A stretch of DNA of 64,000 nucleotides from contig JAURWE010000024.1 of assembly GCA_030655075.1 (NCBI GenBank), forward strand, positions 62,001 to 126,000. Direction: 5' to 3'. The position numbers and the translations under genes were made by a program. Positions 1-7,659 of the stretch are shown here, in pieces (position 1 is the stretch's first letter; the number at the start of each line of letters is the position of its first letter). Source of the DNA: Pararhizobium sp. GTDB taxonomy: Bacteria; Pseudomonadota; Alphaproteobacteria; Rhizobiales; Rhizobiaceae. The notes beneath the pieces were generated by a model. The model saw only the letters and a program-made list of their open reading frames with translations, searched no databases and had not been told where the DNA came from.

Positions 1-299
1 TCGGCAGCGATCGCCGCCACGTAGTTCGAACGCTCGTTGAAGCCGCGGAATTCGCCGCCATAGCGCACCGGCCGGCCCATCTGCCAGGCAAGCTCCGGCA
101 CGACCTCGTCGACCATTTCGTTGAGACGCGCCACACCGGCCAGAACCAGCTTGACGCGGTCCTCGACCGGACGCTTCGCCCAGCTCTTCTGTGCCGCGCG
201 CGCCCGCGCAACGGCGGCCGAAGCGGAAACGGTATCAACCGCCGGACGCTCGGCATAAACCTCTCCATTCACAGGAGAAATGCATTGGATCATGGTCAT
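1..299 (-). CDS. Aldehyde dehydrogenase family protein, N-terminal part (runs off window)
   Basis: The first 99 codons of a gene that continues past base 1. The visible residues begin MTMIQCISPVNGEVYAERPA and go on with a stretch typical of the N-terminus of NAD(P)+-dependent aldehyde dehydrogenases (the 'SPVNGE' opening, a helix of A-rich residues with 'AQKSWAKRPVEDRVKL', then 'ELAWQMGRPVRYGGEFRG'). The catalytic Cys and Glu lie outside the window. It lies downstream of the glutamine-synthetase-like and permease genes on the same strand, which fits a PuuC-like role oxidising an aldehyde made from a polyamine or amino-alcohol. A second in-frame ATG at base 293 is an alternative start. Substrate is inferred only from context. 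Confidence 0.8.
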   Translation of the reverse strand, partial: MTMIQCISPVNGEVYAERPAVDTVSASAAVARARAAQKSWAKRPVEDRVKLVLAGVARLNEMVDEVVPELAWQMGRPVRYGGEFRGFNERSNYVAAIAA

Positions 300-322
300 T
301 CTAAAGGCTCCAAAATAAGCAA

Positions 323-739
323 CTAGCAAGCAAGTGTTCGGACGTGACCGGCCGCGCCATAATTGAGAATCGCCCGGTCGCGTGTAACGATGGTCAGATC
401 GTGCTCACGCGCCGTGGCGATGAGAATTCGATCCATTGGGTCCCGATGTAGCGGTTCGGGAAGGTAGGCAGCGCCGATCAGGACAGCGGGCGTTGCGGGA
501 TACACCACAATGCCTCCCGCCGTGACAAACTCGTTAAACCATGACAGCGCATCTCTCGTGGACGGCAACCTGCCGCGTGATACCAGCATTCCGATTTCCC
601 AGGCCGACATCACCGAGACACAAAGCGCGCCGCCGTTTGCAGACAGTGCCTCGATGGCGTCCATAGCCGCCCGGGATATAGCATGTCTATTCGCTATCCA
701 GACGATCGCGCAGGTATCGAGTAGCAACCTCTCACTCAT
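323..739 (-). CDS. PIN-domain ribonuclease toxin (VapC-like)
   Basis: A protein of 138 residues with the PIN layout: an N-terminal acidic strand 'LLLDTCAIVWIAN' (first metal-binding Asp), 'SVMSAWEIGML' (Glu), 'HRDPMDRILIATA' (Asp) and 'IVTRDRAIL' (Asp). These four acidic positions form the Mg2+ site used to cleave RNA in VapC toxins. The start at 739 was chosen because the ATG overlaps the stop region of the upstream gene by 8 bases, the usual coupling of antitoxin and toxin; an in-frame codon at 766 would overlap more. It is preceded by a gene with an XRE-type helix-turn-helix, so the pair forms a type II toxin-antitoxin module inserted between the aldehyde dehydrogenase and the glutamine-synthetase-like gene. 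Confidence 0.85.
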   Translation of the reverse strand: MSERLLLDTCAIVWIANRHAISRAAMDAIEALSANGGALCVSVMSAWEIGMLVSRGRLPSTRDALSWFNEFVTAGGIVVYPATPAVLIGAAYLPEPLHRDPMDRILIATAREHDLTIVTRDRAILNYGAAGHVRTLAC

Positions 740-1202
740 TGTAGAGCTTGTCGCTCCACTCGACATCGATCGGCGCGGTCAGATCCAAATCATCCGGGAT
801 GGTCATCGTGCCCGCCATGCAGCCGAAGGCCGGATGAAGTTCAAGCAACGTCCCGTCAGGTCGTTCCATCCAGCGTTTGCCGTCCTTGTAGATGACGTCA
901 TCCGCCGTAAACATCTTCATCGGCGGCTCCTCCGCCGGCGAAGCAGCCCCGGCCCGATAGGCAGTCTGCTTGCCCTCGGCAAACCCCGATAATTCGCCTC
1001 GGCGGCGCGCCGCCACTTCCGCCAGGTCAAGCCCGAGGAAGATGGTGATCTTGTCCTGCTCCTCAGCACTCATCTTGCGTTCGCCTTTCAGCATGCGCGA
1101 AACGGCGCTTGCATCGACACCCATGAACCGGGCAAGGCCGCGCACGGAGGTATTGCGCGCACTGAGCTGCTGGTGAAACCAGTCCGTGTCGATATCTGCC
1201 AT
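732..1202 (-). CDS. XRE-type DNA-binding antitoxin partner of the PIN toxin
   Basis: A 156-residue protein with an N-terminal helix-turn-helix ('TSVRGLARFMGVDASAVSRM', about residues 16-36, followed by 'LKGERKMSAEEQ'), a linker, and a C-terminal segment of unknown fold that probably contacts the toxin. The ATG at 1202 was preferred over an upstream in-frame codon at 1241 because the protein then starts directly before the helix-turn-helix. It overlaps the toxin gene by 8 bases. It would act as antitoxin and autorepressor, probably at the near-palindrome about 60 bases upstream. This is a HigA/XRE-like antitoxin combined with a PIN toxin rather than the commoner AbrB- or Phd-type partner. Confidence 0.75.
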   Translation of the reverse strand: MADIDTDWFHQQLSARNTSVRGLARFMGVDASAVSRMLKGERKMSAEEQDKITIFLGLDLAEVAARRRGELSGFAEGKQTAYRAGAASPAEEPPMKMFTADDVIYKDGKRWMERPDGTLLELHPAFGCMAGTMTIPDDLDLTAPIDVEWSDKLYNE

Positions 1203-1260
1203 GCCGCGCGGCTCCCGTTGAACACGGCAATTTTCCCACAAACTGTCTGCCCCGTCAATT

Positions 1261-1280
1261 AATCACAACATGTTGCGATT
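1261..1280. promoter_or_regulatory. Candidate operator for the PIN/XRE module
   Basis: The 20-base AATCACAACATGTTGCGATT is a palindrome with a single mismatched pair (18 of 20 positions symmetric). It lies about 60 bases upstream of the antitoxin ATG and immediately before the stop of the glutamine-synthetase-like gene. The position and symmetry suit autorepression by the XRE antitoxin. No binding data exist; the -35/-10 elements are not clear. Confidence 0.4.
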
Positions 1281-1283
1281 ATC

Positions 1284-2654
1284 TCATGCCCTCTCAAATC
1301 CGCGCGCCACCTCCCAGTCGGTGATCTTGCGGTCGTACTCCTCCTGCTCCCACTCGGCAGCGCGGGTATAGTGCTCGATTACGTCTTCGCCAAACGCGTC
1401 GAGCAGCATTTTCGAACTGCTGAGCGCCGTGGTGGCGTCACGCAGCGTGCGCGGGATTTCGCGGATGTTCTTGCCGCCATAGGCATCACCGACGAAGGGC
1501 GCTTCCAGCTCCATCTTGCCTTCGATCCCGGCAATACCGGCAGCGATCAGGGCCGCCATGGCCAGATACGGGTTGAGGTCCGAGCCGCCGACGCGGCATT
1601 CGATGCGGATCGCCTTGGTGCCCTCGCCGCAAAGCCGGTAACCGGCCGTGCGGTTGTCCTTGCTCCACACCGCCTTGGTTGGCGCGAAGGTGCCGGCGAC
1701 GAAACGCTTGTAGGAATTGATATAGGGCGCCAGGAAATAGGTGATCTCGCCCGCATGGGTCAAAAGCCCGGCAACATAGTGGCGCATAAGCTCCGACATG
1801 CCGTATTCGGCATCCTTGTCGAAGAATTTCGAGCTCTTGCCATCGACGCTCCACAGCGACTGGTGGATATGCGAGGACGAACCGGCGGCATTGTAGTGCC
1901 ACTTGGCCAGGAACGTGATCGCCTTGCCGCGCGCCCAGGCGATTTCCTTGCAGCCGTTCTTGATGATGACGTGACGGTCGGCCATGGTCAGCGCGTCGGC
2001 ATAACGCACATTGACCTCTTCCTGACCGGCGGACGCCTCACCCTTGGTGTTCTCCACCGGAATGCCTGCACCCTGAAGCCCGTTGCGGATCGCCCGCATC
2101 ACATCTTCTTCCTTGGTGGTCTGGAAGATGTGGTAGTCTTCGTTATAGCCGCTGGCGAGCCGCAGATCGCGATAGCCGCTTTCGCGCGCATCGTCGTAGC
2201 TCTGGTCGAACAGGAAAAACTCGAGCTCGGTCGCCATGAAAGCCTTGAGGCCCATGGCCTCCAAGCGGGCAACCTGCTTCTTCAGGATGGCGCGCGGCGA
2301 ATGCGGCACTTCCTTGTGGGTGTGGTGGTCGAGCATGTCGCAGAGAACCAGCGCCGTGCCTTCGAGCCAGGGAATGCGCCGCAGCGTCGTTAGATCCGGC
2401 TTCATCGTGTAATCGCCGTAGCCCGATTCCCAGCTGGTGGATTTGTAGCCTGGGACGGTTTCCATCTCGATGTCGGTGGCGAGCAGATAATTGCAGCTGT
2501 GGGTTTCTTCCCAGGCGCTGTCGACGAAGAACTGCGCATGAAACCGCTTGCCCATCAACCGGCCCTGCATGTCGACCTGGCAGGCCAGAACCGTGTCGAT
2601 CCGGCCTTCTGCCACGTCTTTTCTCAACTCTTCGAGTGTGTAGTTCCCGCTCAT
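1284..2654 (-). CDS. Glutamine synthetase family gamma-glutamyl ligase (PuuA/GlnT-like)
   Basis: A 456-residue member of the glutamine synthetase superfamily. The ATP-binding and metal-binding motifs are visible: 'ELEFFLFD' (metal Glu), 'GSSSHIHQSLW' (metal His region), 'NRTAGYRLCGEG' and 'RIECRVGGSDLNPYLAMAA' (ATP/metal Glu and Asn). The C-terminal adenylylation tyrosine region of GlnA is not recognised, and the ammonia-site and glutamate-flap sequences differ, so it more likely glutamylates an amine (polyamine, ethanolamine, GABA or similar). The ATG at 2654 has a GGAAA ribosome site and gives the expected N-terminus; an upstream in-frame codon at 2699 lacks one. Neighbours (APC permease, aldehyde dehydrogenase) fit a Puu-like route in which the amine is glutamylated, oxidised and released. 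The substrate cannot be read from the sequence. Confidence 0.85.
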   Translation of the reverse strand: MSGNYTLEELRKDVAEGRIDTVLACQVDMQGRLMGKRFHAQFFVDSAWEETHSCNYLLATDIEMETVPGYKSTSWESGYGDYTMKPDLTTLRRIPWLEGTALVLCDMLDHHTHKEVPHSPRAILKKQVARLEAMGLKAFMATELEFFLFDQSYDDARESGYRDLRLASGYNEDYHIFQTTKEEDVMRAIRNGLQGAGIPVENTKGEASAGQEEVNVRYADALTMADRHVIIKNGCKEIAWARGKAITFLAKWHYNAAGSSSHIHQSLWSVDGKSSKFFDKDAEYGMSELMRHYVAGLLTHAGEITYFLAPYINSYKRFVAGTFAPTKAVWSKDNRTAGYRLCGEGTKAIRIECRVGGSDLNPYLAMAALIAAGIAGIEGKMELEAPFVGDAYGGKNIREIPRTLRDATTALSSSKMLLDAFGEDVIEHYTRAAEWEQEEYDRKITDWEVARGFERA

Positions 2655-2747
2655 GATTCTGTTTCCAGTTTGGGGCGCCGGGCGCCGTCCGATTGGCAAA
2701 ACGGACCGGCGGCAAAACCGCCGGTCCCTGTCATGCGTGGCTCAGGA

Positions 2748-4295
2748 TCAGGACTGACCGACTGCCTTTTCGGCGGCAGCGATCTCCGCCTGGCGGCGTG
2801 CAACCTCGTCGCCGATCGGCGGCCCCTTGAAGCGGCTCTTCTCGAAACCGAACCAGATGATGGCGGTGACGATCAGGAAGCCGACCGTGACGTAGAGAGC
2901 CGGACCGTTTGGCGGCTGGATGCCGAGAACGAAGATCAGGATCATGGCCAGGATGCTCAGAACAGCAAACAGCTTGAACATGCCTTCGCCGAGGTTCCAT
3001 GGACCCATCTTGTCCCACTTCGATGTGCCCCAGGCAAACAGGCCAAGCGCGATCGGAATGGTGAACGAGAAGAACAGGAAGATGACCGTGCAGGAAACGA
3101 CGATCGTATAAACCGGCGTTTCGCCGATGGTCACGAGCGACGAGCCCCAGACGAACAGAACCGACAGGATCGAGCCGGTCCAGGTGGCGGCAACCGGCGT
3201 CCGGTACTTCGGGCTGACCTTGGCAAGCGCCTTGGAGAAAGGCAGGCCACCGTCACGCGAGAAGGCGAAGATCATGCGCGAAACCGATGTTACCGTCGCA
3301 AGACCGCACAGCCACTGGCAAACCAGGATGGCGAGATAGAGCACGTCCTTGATGATCGGGTTCATCTGTGCGTCCATGGCCCAGAAGAACACGTTCCAGC
3401 CCTGCTTGGCGGCATCGTCCATGTTCGGGATCATCAGCACGAAGCTGCACAGCATGATGTAGCCGAACAGCGCCGACCACAGAACCGAGGAGATCATGCC
3501 GCGCGGCACGGAGGTCGCCGCCTTGACGGTTTCTTCCGATGTGTGCGCCGAGGCATCATAACCGGTGATCGTGTAGATCGGCAGCAACAGGCCGAGCAGG
3601 AAGACCCAGAGACCGGATGTTTCCGGCCAGACATTGCCGCCAGCTTCGCCAGAATAGTTGGCAAAGGTGAACAGGCGGGCGATGTCGAAACCGTCGGCGA
3701 CCGCCAGGCAGGCGACCGACAGCGCGATGGCCGTGACGAAGATCAGGTAACCCGAGAAGTCGGTGAGCTTGGCGGTGAGGCCGATGCCCATGTGGTTGAC
3801 GATCGCCTGGGCGCCGGTGATGACGACGAGGAACAGGATGCGCACCGTCGTCGTATCTTCGAGGCCGAAGTAGGAGGCGCCGAACGAGCCCATGAAGAAG
3901 TAATAGGTGCCGACGTTGATGGCGCCGAGAACGGTGACGAGACCGAGCAGGTTGAACCACGCGGTCAGCCAGCCGGTAAACCGGTTACCGAGGATCGAAC
4001 CCCAGTGATAGAGGCCGCCGGCCGTCGGATAGGCCGAGCTGATCTGCGCCATGCCGACCGCAAAGACCAGCGAGACGAAGCAGCCGAGCGGCCAGCCGAT
4101 ACCGATGGCAGCGCCGCCGGCGCCGGATGTGGCCTGTGCCAGCGAATTGATGCCGCCGGAAAGAATGCAGATGATGGAGAATGAGATCGCGAAGTTCGAG
4201 AACGAACTCATGCGCCTTTCGAGCTCCTGGGCGTAGCCCATAGAGTGCAGGACCTTGGTGTCCTCACTCTTGTCCAGATCGGAATATTCAGACAT
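2748..4295 (-). CDS. APC-superfamily amino acid/amine permease
   Basis: A 515-residue membrane protein with about 12 hydrophobic segments. The first membrane segment opens with 'SFSNFAISFSIICILSGGIN' and is followed by 'GWPLGCFVSLVFAVGMAQIS' and 'SAYPTAGGLYHWGSILG', the pattern of the amino acid/choline transporter (ACT/GabP-like) branch of the APC superfamily. 'GYDASAHTSEET' in the middle is another family hallmark. The start at 4295 is supported by an AGGGGAAAAAG ribosome site; the reading frame extends upstream without one. Likely a proton-coupled importer of an amino acid, GABA or polyamine. It lies 93 bases upstream of the glutamine-synthetase-like gene, probably in the same transcript, and would supply its substrate. 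Confidence 0.85.
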   Translation of the reverse strand: MSEYSDLDKSEDTKVLHSMGYAQELERRMSSFSNFAISFSIICILSGGINSLAQATSGAGGAAIGIGWPLGCFVSLVFAVGMAQISSAYPTAGGLYHWGSILGNRFTGWLTAWFNLLGLVTVLGAINVGTYYFFMGSFGASYFGLEDTTTVRILFLVVITGAQAIVNHMGIGLTAKLTDFSGYLIFVTAIALSVACLAVADGFDIARLFTFANYSGEAGGNVWPETSGLWVFLLGLLLPIYTITGYDASAHTSEETVKAATSVPRGMISSVLWSALFGYIMLCSFVLMIPNMDDAAKQGWNVFFWAMDAQMNPIIKDVLYLAILVCQWLCGLATVTSVSRMIFAFSRDGGLPFSKALAKVSPKYRTPVAATWTGSILSVLFVWGSSLVTIGETPVYTIVVSCTVIFLFFSFTIPIALGLFAWGTSKWDKMGPWNLGEGMFKLFAVLSILAMILIFVLGIQPPNGPALYVTVGFLIVTAIIWFGFEKSRFKGPPIGDEVARRQAEIAAAEKAVGQS

Positions 4296-4404
4296 CTTTT
4301 TCCCCTGTTTCGCCAAGCTTTCTGCGGAATTGCAGAAAACCTCTGATGTGCGTCCGGACCGCAACCCGGTCCGGTAACCTTCGCGGCAAGCCGCTCCCCA
4401 GGTC

Positions 4405-5178
4405 TTAGTTTTGTGCCTTGGCAAGATCTGCGATGCTTTTCAGCAGCAGCCCTGCCAGGTAGCCGGCCATGACCTTTTGACCGGCTTCGTCCTGTATGAG
4501 ATCGTTGCGGATCTCGATCATCACGTTGAACCGCCCGGTCTTGAGGCCGTGCTCGATCAACGTATGCGTGACGCCGTCTGCCGGGCCGTAAGGCTCGTTG
4601 CGGCGAATGTCGTAAGGACCGGCCTCCCCGTGCTTCAGCATCAGGTCGGCCAGCCGCTTGTCCGTATCATGCAGAATGCCGACTTCGACCTCCCGCGCAA
4701 CGCCGTGATAGACGGGCGTGAAACTGTGCATCGTGACAAGAACGCAGGGACGTCCGGCCTTCCGGCGTCCCATCAGGAAGGCCGAAATTGCGTCGCGGAA
4801 GGGAAAATACAGCGCTTCCGCTCTTGCCTGGCGCTCCTCGGGCGAAATGTCGGCATTGCCGGGAATGGGAAAAATCTCGCTGGTCGCCGGCATCGCCGCG
4901 TCGGCCTCCGGCGGCCGGTTGCAATCGTAGACCAGCCGCGAAAACCGCTGATGGATCAGCGCCACATCGAGCTCCTGCATCAGCAGGCGCGACACCGCCA
5001 GAGCACCCGGATCCCAGGCGATATGGCTTTCCAGCGCATCGGCCGTCAGCCCCATGTCGCCGAAACGCGATGGCAGCGTGCGGGACGCATGTTCGCACAC
5101 CAGGAGAACCGGGCCCTTGGCATCCTCGTTTTCCAGGGCGACCGGATCGCCATCATCGAATTTCAGAATTTGCAACAA
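4405..5178 (-). CDS. N-formylglutamate amidohydrolase family protein (HutG-like)
   Basis: A 257-residue protein of the N-formylglutamate amidohydrolase family. 'LLVCEHASRTLP' near residue 28, 'DPGALAVSRLL', 'DCNRPP' and 'VTMHSFTPVYHG' are the conserved zinc-site and substrate-site segments of the family. In histidine catabolism such enzymes release formate from N-formyl-glutamate. Here no hutHUI genes are adjacent; instead the neighbours are an APC permease and a glutamine-synthetase-like ligase, so it may hydrolyse another N-acyl or gamma-glutamyl compound made in this operon. It is divergent from the RpiR regulator, with 177 bases between them. Family call is firm, substrate is open. Confidence 0.8.
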   Translation of the reverse strand: MLQILKFDDGDPVALENEDAKGPVLLVCEHASRTLPSRFGDMGLTADALESHIAWDPGALAVSRLLMQELDVALIHQRFSRLVYDCNRPPEADAAMPATSEIFPIPGNADISPEERQARAEALYFPFRDAISAFLMGRRKAGRPCVLVTMHSFTPVYHGVAREVEVGILHDTDKRLADLMLKHGEAGPYDIRRNEPYGPADGVTHTLIEHGLKTGRFNVMIEIRNDLIQDEAGQKVMAGYLAGLLLKSIADLAKAQN

Positions 5179-5282
5179 CCCGCGGCTTCCCCAAACCTTG
5201 CCAGACCGTTAATTTTGAAGAGAATTCTTCAGGATGCCACAAGTGTCAACCTGAATCTGAAACGATCTCTTCAAAAAAGCGA

Positions 5283-5321
5283 TTGACTCGAATTGTGACA
5301 GCGATGTTTAATCTGTCACAA
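5283..5321 (+). promoter_or_regulatory. Promoter with overlapping operator for the RpiR regulator
   Basis: TTGACT at 5283-5288 and TTTAAT at 5307-5312 are spaced by 18 bases and could serve as a sigma-70 promoter. TTGTGACAG (5293-5301) and CTGTCACAA (5313-5321) form a perfect 9-base inverted repeat with an 11-base spacer that straddles the -10 element. This is what an autoregulatory RpiR site would look like. A second short repeat, TGAAGA-N4-TCTTCA, lies at 5216-5231 nearer the divergent amidohydrolase gene. The half-site CTGTCACA recurs at 6392-6399 before the ABC operon. Confidence 0.55.
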
Positions 5322-5355
5322 AGCTGGCGCAGACCGGCTCAGGGGTAAATCAGAC

Positions 5356-6231
5356 GTGACAATCGAGACATCCATGACGGTGTCGGATGTGATCAATGCC
5401 AGCTACACGACGCTGACACGGGCGGAGAAGCAGCTGGCAACGACACTTCTCGACAACTATCCGGTCTCCGGCCTCGGTTCGATCACGACCGTTGCCGAGA
5501 ATGCCGGTGTTTCGACGCCCACCGTCGCCCGCATGGTCCAGAAGCTCGGCTATCGCGGCTTTCCCGATTTCCAGTCCCGCCTGCACCAGGAACTCGAAGC
5601 GACGATTTCCAACCCGATCAGCAAACACGACCGCTGGGCCGCCAATGCGCCGGGCACCCATATCCTCAACCGTTTCGCCGATGCGGTCATGAACAACATG
5701 CGCCAGACGCTGGCCCATCTGGAAACGCAGGAATTCGACGGCGCCGCCAAGCTGCTGTCGGACAAGAAACGCTGCGTCTACATGGTCGGCGGCCGCATCA
5801 CCCGGGCGCTCTCGGATTATTTCTTCACCCACCTGCAGGTCATCCGCACCGGCGTCACCCAGATCAATTCGCATCCGAGCGCCTGGCCGCATTCGGTCCT
5901 CGACATGAAGTCCGGCGACATTCTGGTGATCTTCGACATTCGCCGTTACGAGCAGGAACTGGAGACACTGGCCAAGACGGCAAAGTCGCGCGGCATTCTG
6001 ATCGTGCTGTTCACCGACCAGTGGGCCTCGCCGGTCGCCAAGCTCGCCGCCCACGTCTTCCGCATCCAGATCGAAGTGCCGTCTGCCTGGGACTCCTCCG
6101 TCGTGACGCTGTTTGTCGTCGAGGCGCTGATCGAGGCCGTGCAAAGCACCTGCTGGGATGAAACCAAGGAGCGCATGAAGACGCTCGAAGGCCTGTTCGA
6201 CACCACCCGGCTTTTTCGAAAGCCGCTTTAG
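5356..6231 (+). CDS. MurR/RpiR family transcriptional regulator
   Basis: A 291-residue regulator with an N-terminal RpiR helix-turn-helix (residues about 5-80: 'LTRAEKQLATTLLDNYP', 'GVSTPTVARMVQKLGYRGFP') and a C-terminal SIS sugar-isomerase fold (about 120-260: 'VYMVGGRITRALSDYFFTHL', 'GDILVIFDIRRYEQE', 'TDQWASPVAKLA'). SIS domains normally bind phosphosugars, but RpiR members of rhizobial amino-compound operons bind other effectors. The GTG at 5356 follows AGGGG at a 10-base spacing; an ATG at 5374 is the alternative. It stands between the divergent amidohydrolase/permease/ligase operon and the following ABC operon and probably controls both. Confidence 0.9.
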   Translation: MTIETSMTVSDVINASYTTLTRAEKQLATTLLDNYPVSGLGSITTVAENAGVSTPTVARMVQKLGYRGFPDFQSRLHQELEATISNPISKHDRWAANAPGTHILNRFADAVMNNMRQTLAHLETQEFDGAAKLLSDKKRCVYMVGGRITRALSDYFFTHLQVIRTGVTQINSHPSAWPHSVLDMKSGDILVIFDIRRYEQELETLAKTAKSRGILIVLFTDQWASPVAKLAAHVFRIQIEVPSAWDSSVVTLFVVEALIEAVQSTCWDETKERMKTLEGLFDTTRLFRKPL

Positions 6232-6484
6232 ACAATGGCGGTTTCGCCATTCCACCGTTTGGAGCCGAGCCGCAGCTATATGCGCAAATGCTTCTAAAAT
6301 AACGGTTTCCCGGTATTCCGGGGCCCGTATTGCCAAGACTGGAATAAACCTGTTTGCTTCGGGCAGAGAACCCGGGAGGGGCGAACAGGATCTGTCACAT
6401 AAGCTTCACGGCAAGCCCCTATCAGCTTGCTCGAAGTTGACGGACCAGAACAGAAGTCGACCGAACAACAACAGGAGAAGACCA
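6232..6484 (+). promoter_or_regulatory. Regulatory gap before the ABC operon
   Basis: This 253-base gap has no convincing gene. AATGGCG (6234-6240), a GTTT loop and CGCCATT (6245-6251) form a short hairpin right after the regulator stop, a weak terminator candidate without a T tract. CTGTCACA at 6392-6399 repeats one arm of the inverted repeat found before the RpiR gene, about 90 bases ahead of the binding-protein start, so an RpiR-controlled promoter is likely here. AGGAGAA at 6473-6479 is the ribosome site of the next gene. Confidence 0.45.
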
Positions 6485-7588
6485 GTGATTTCGCACACAC
6501 GCCGCCTGCTATCCCTTTCCACCGCCATGCTCGTCGCCACGACTGCAATCGCTGCTGCCGAGCCGAGCGCTGAACTGATCGCCGCTGCCAAGGCAGAAGG
6601 CACGCTGACGACGATCGCCCTGCCGCACGATTGGTGCGGTTACGGCGGCGTCATCGAAGGTTTCAAGGCCAAGTACGGCCTGACCGTCAACGAACTGAAC
6701 CCGGATGCGGGCTCGGGCGACGAAATCGAAGCCATCAAGGCCAACAAGGGCAACACCGGTGACCAGGCTCCTGACGTTATCGACGTCGGCCTGTCCTTCG
6801 GCCCGTCCGCCAAGGCTGAAGGCTTGATCCAGCCGTACAAGGTCTCCACCTGGGACACGATCCCGGACACGGCCAAGGACGCTGAAGGCTACTGGTACGG
6901 CGACTATTACGGCGTCATGTCCTTCATGGTGAACAAGGACCTCGTCAAGGAATCGCCGAAGGATTGGGCTGACCTGCTGAAGCCGGAATACGCCAATGCC
7001 GTGGCTCTCGCCGGTGACCCGCGCACCGCCAACCAGGCCATTTCCGGCGTCTTCGCAGCTGGCCTGTCGGCTGCTGGCGGCGACGTCGCCAAGTCCGGCG
7101 AAGCTGGTCTCGCTTTCTTCAAGGAGCTGAATGCCAAGGGCAACTTCGTACCGGTCGTCGGTAAGGCTGCTCCATTTGCACAGGGCACCACGCCGATCAT
7201 CGTCGCCTGGGACTACAATGCGCTCAGCTGGGGTGGCGGTCTGAACGGCAACCCGCCGTTCGAAGTCGTCGTACCGGCAACCGGCGTCGTTGCCGGCGTC
7301 TACGTTCAGGCGATCTCGGCCTTCGCGCCGCATCCGAACGCTGCCAAGCTCTGGATGGAATACCTCTACTCCGACGAAGGTCAGCTTGGCTGGCTGAAGG
7401 GCTTCTGCCACCCGATCCGCTTCAACGATCTGGCCAAGAACGGCAAGATCCCGCAGGATCTGCTCGACAAGCTGCCGCCGGCCGCGTCCTATGAGAAGGC
7501 CGTGTTCCCGACGCTCGACGAGCAGGGTGCCTACAAGGAAGCCATCACCAAGGGCTGGGACACTGTCGTTGGCGCCAACGTACAGTAA
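6485..7588 (+). CDS. ABC transporter periplasmic binding protein (PotD/SBP_bac_6-like)
   Basis: A 367-residue secreted protein. A GTG start at 6485, 6 bases after AGGAGAA, gives a signal peptide (basic 'SHTRRLL', hydrophobic core, cleavage near 'TAIAAAEPS'); a TTG further upstream at 6437 would add an unlikely N-terminus. The mature part has the class II binding-protein pattern used for polyamines, iron-hydroxamates, thiamine or aminophosphonates ('GSGDEIEAIKANKG', 'APDVIDVGLSFG', 'GTTPIIVAWDYNAL'). Two permease genes and one ATPase gene follow, forming a complete importer. The genes to its left suggest an amino compound or glutamate conjugate as ligand. Confidence 0.88.
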   Translation: MISHTRRLLSLSTAMLVATTAIAAAEPSAELIAAAKAEGTLTTIALPHDWCGYGGVIEGFKAKYGLTVNELNPDAGSGDEIEAIKANKGNTGDQAPDVIDVGLSFGPSAKAEGLIQPYKVSTWDTIPDTAKDAEGYWYGDYYGVMSFMVNKDLVKESPKDWADLLKPEYANAVALAGDPRTANQAISGVFAAGLSAAGGDVAKSGEAGLAFFKELNAKGNFVPVVGKAAPFAQGTTPIIVAWDYNALSWGGGLNGNPPFEVVVPATGVVAGVYVQAISAFAPHPNAAKLWMEYLYSDEGQLGWLKGFCHPIRFNDLAKNGKIPQDLLDKLPPAASYEKAVFPTLDEQGAYKEAITKGWDTVVGANVQ

Positions 7589-7601
7589 CAGCTGACAAAA
7601 C

Positions 7602-7631
7602 CGGCCTTTCCGTCTTCGGGCGGAAAGGCCG
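7602..7631 (+). terminator. Hairpin between binding-protein and permease genes
   Basis: GGCCTTTCCG (7603-7612) pairs perfectly with CGGAAAGGCC (7621-7630), extended by one C-G pair, with an 8-base loop holding TTCG. It lies in the 71-base gap after the binding-protein stop. No long T run follows, so it probably acts as an RNA stabiliser or partial terminator that raises binding protein over membrane components. Confidence 0.6.
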
Positions 7632-7659
7632 CCTTCCCTCCTTTTGAAACGGCAGCCGA

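Noticed and set aside
2499..4184. Long plus-strand open frame opposite the permease gene
   Set aside because: Its product is rich in Arg, Asp, Glu and Gln without any fold or motif; it is the antisense shadow of a membrane-protein gene.
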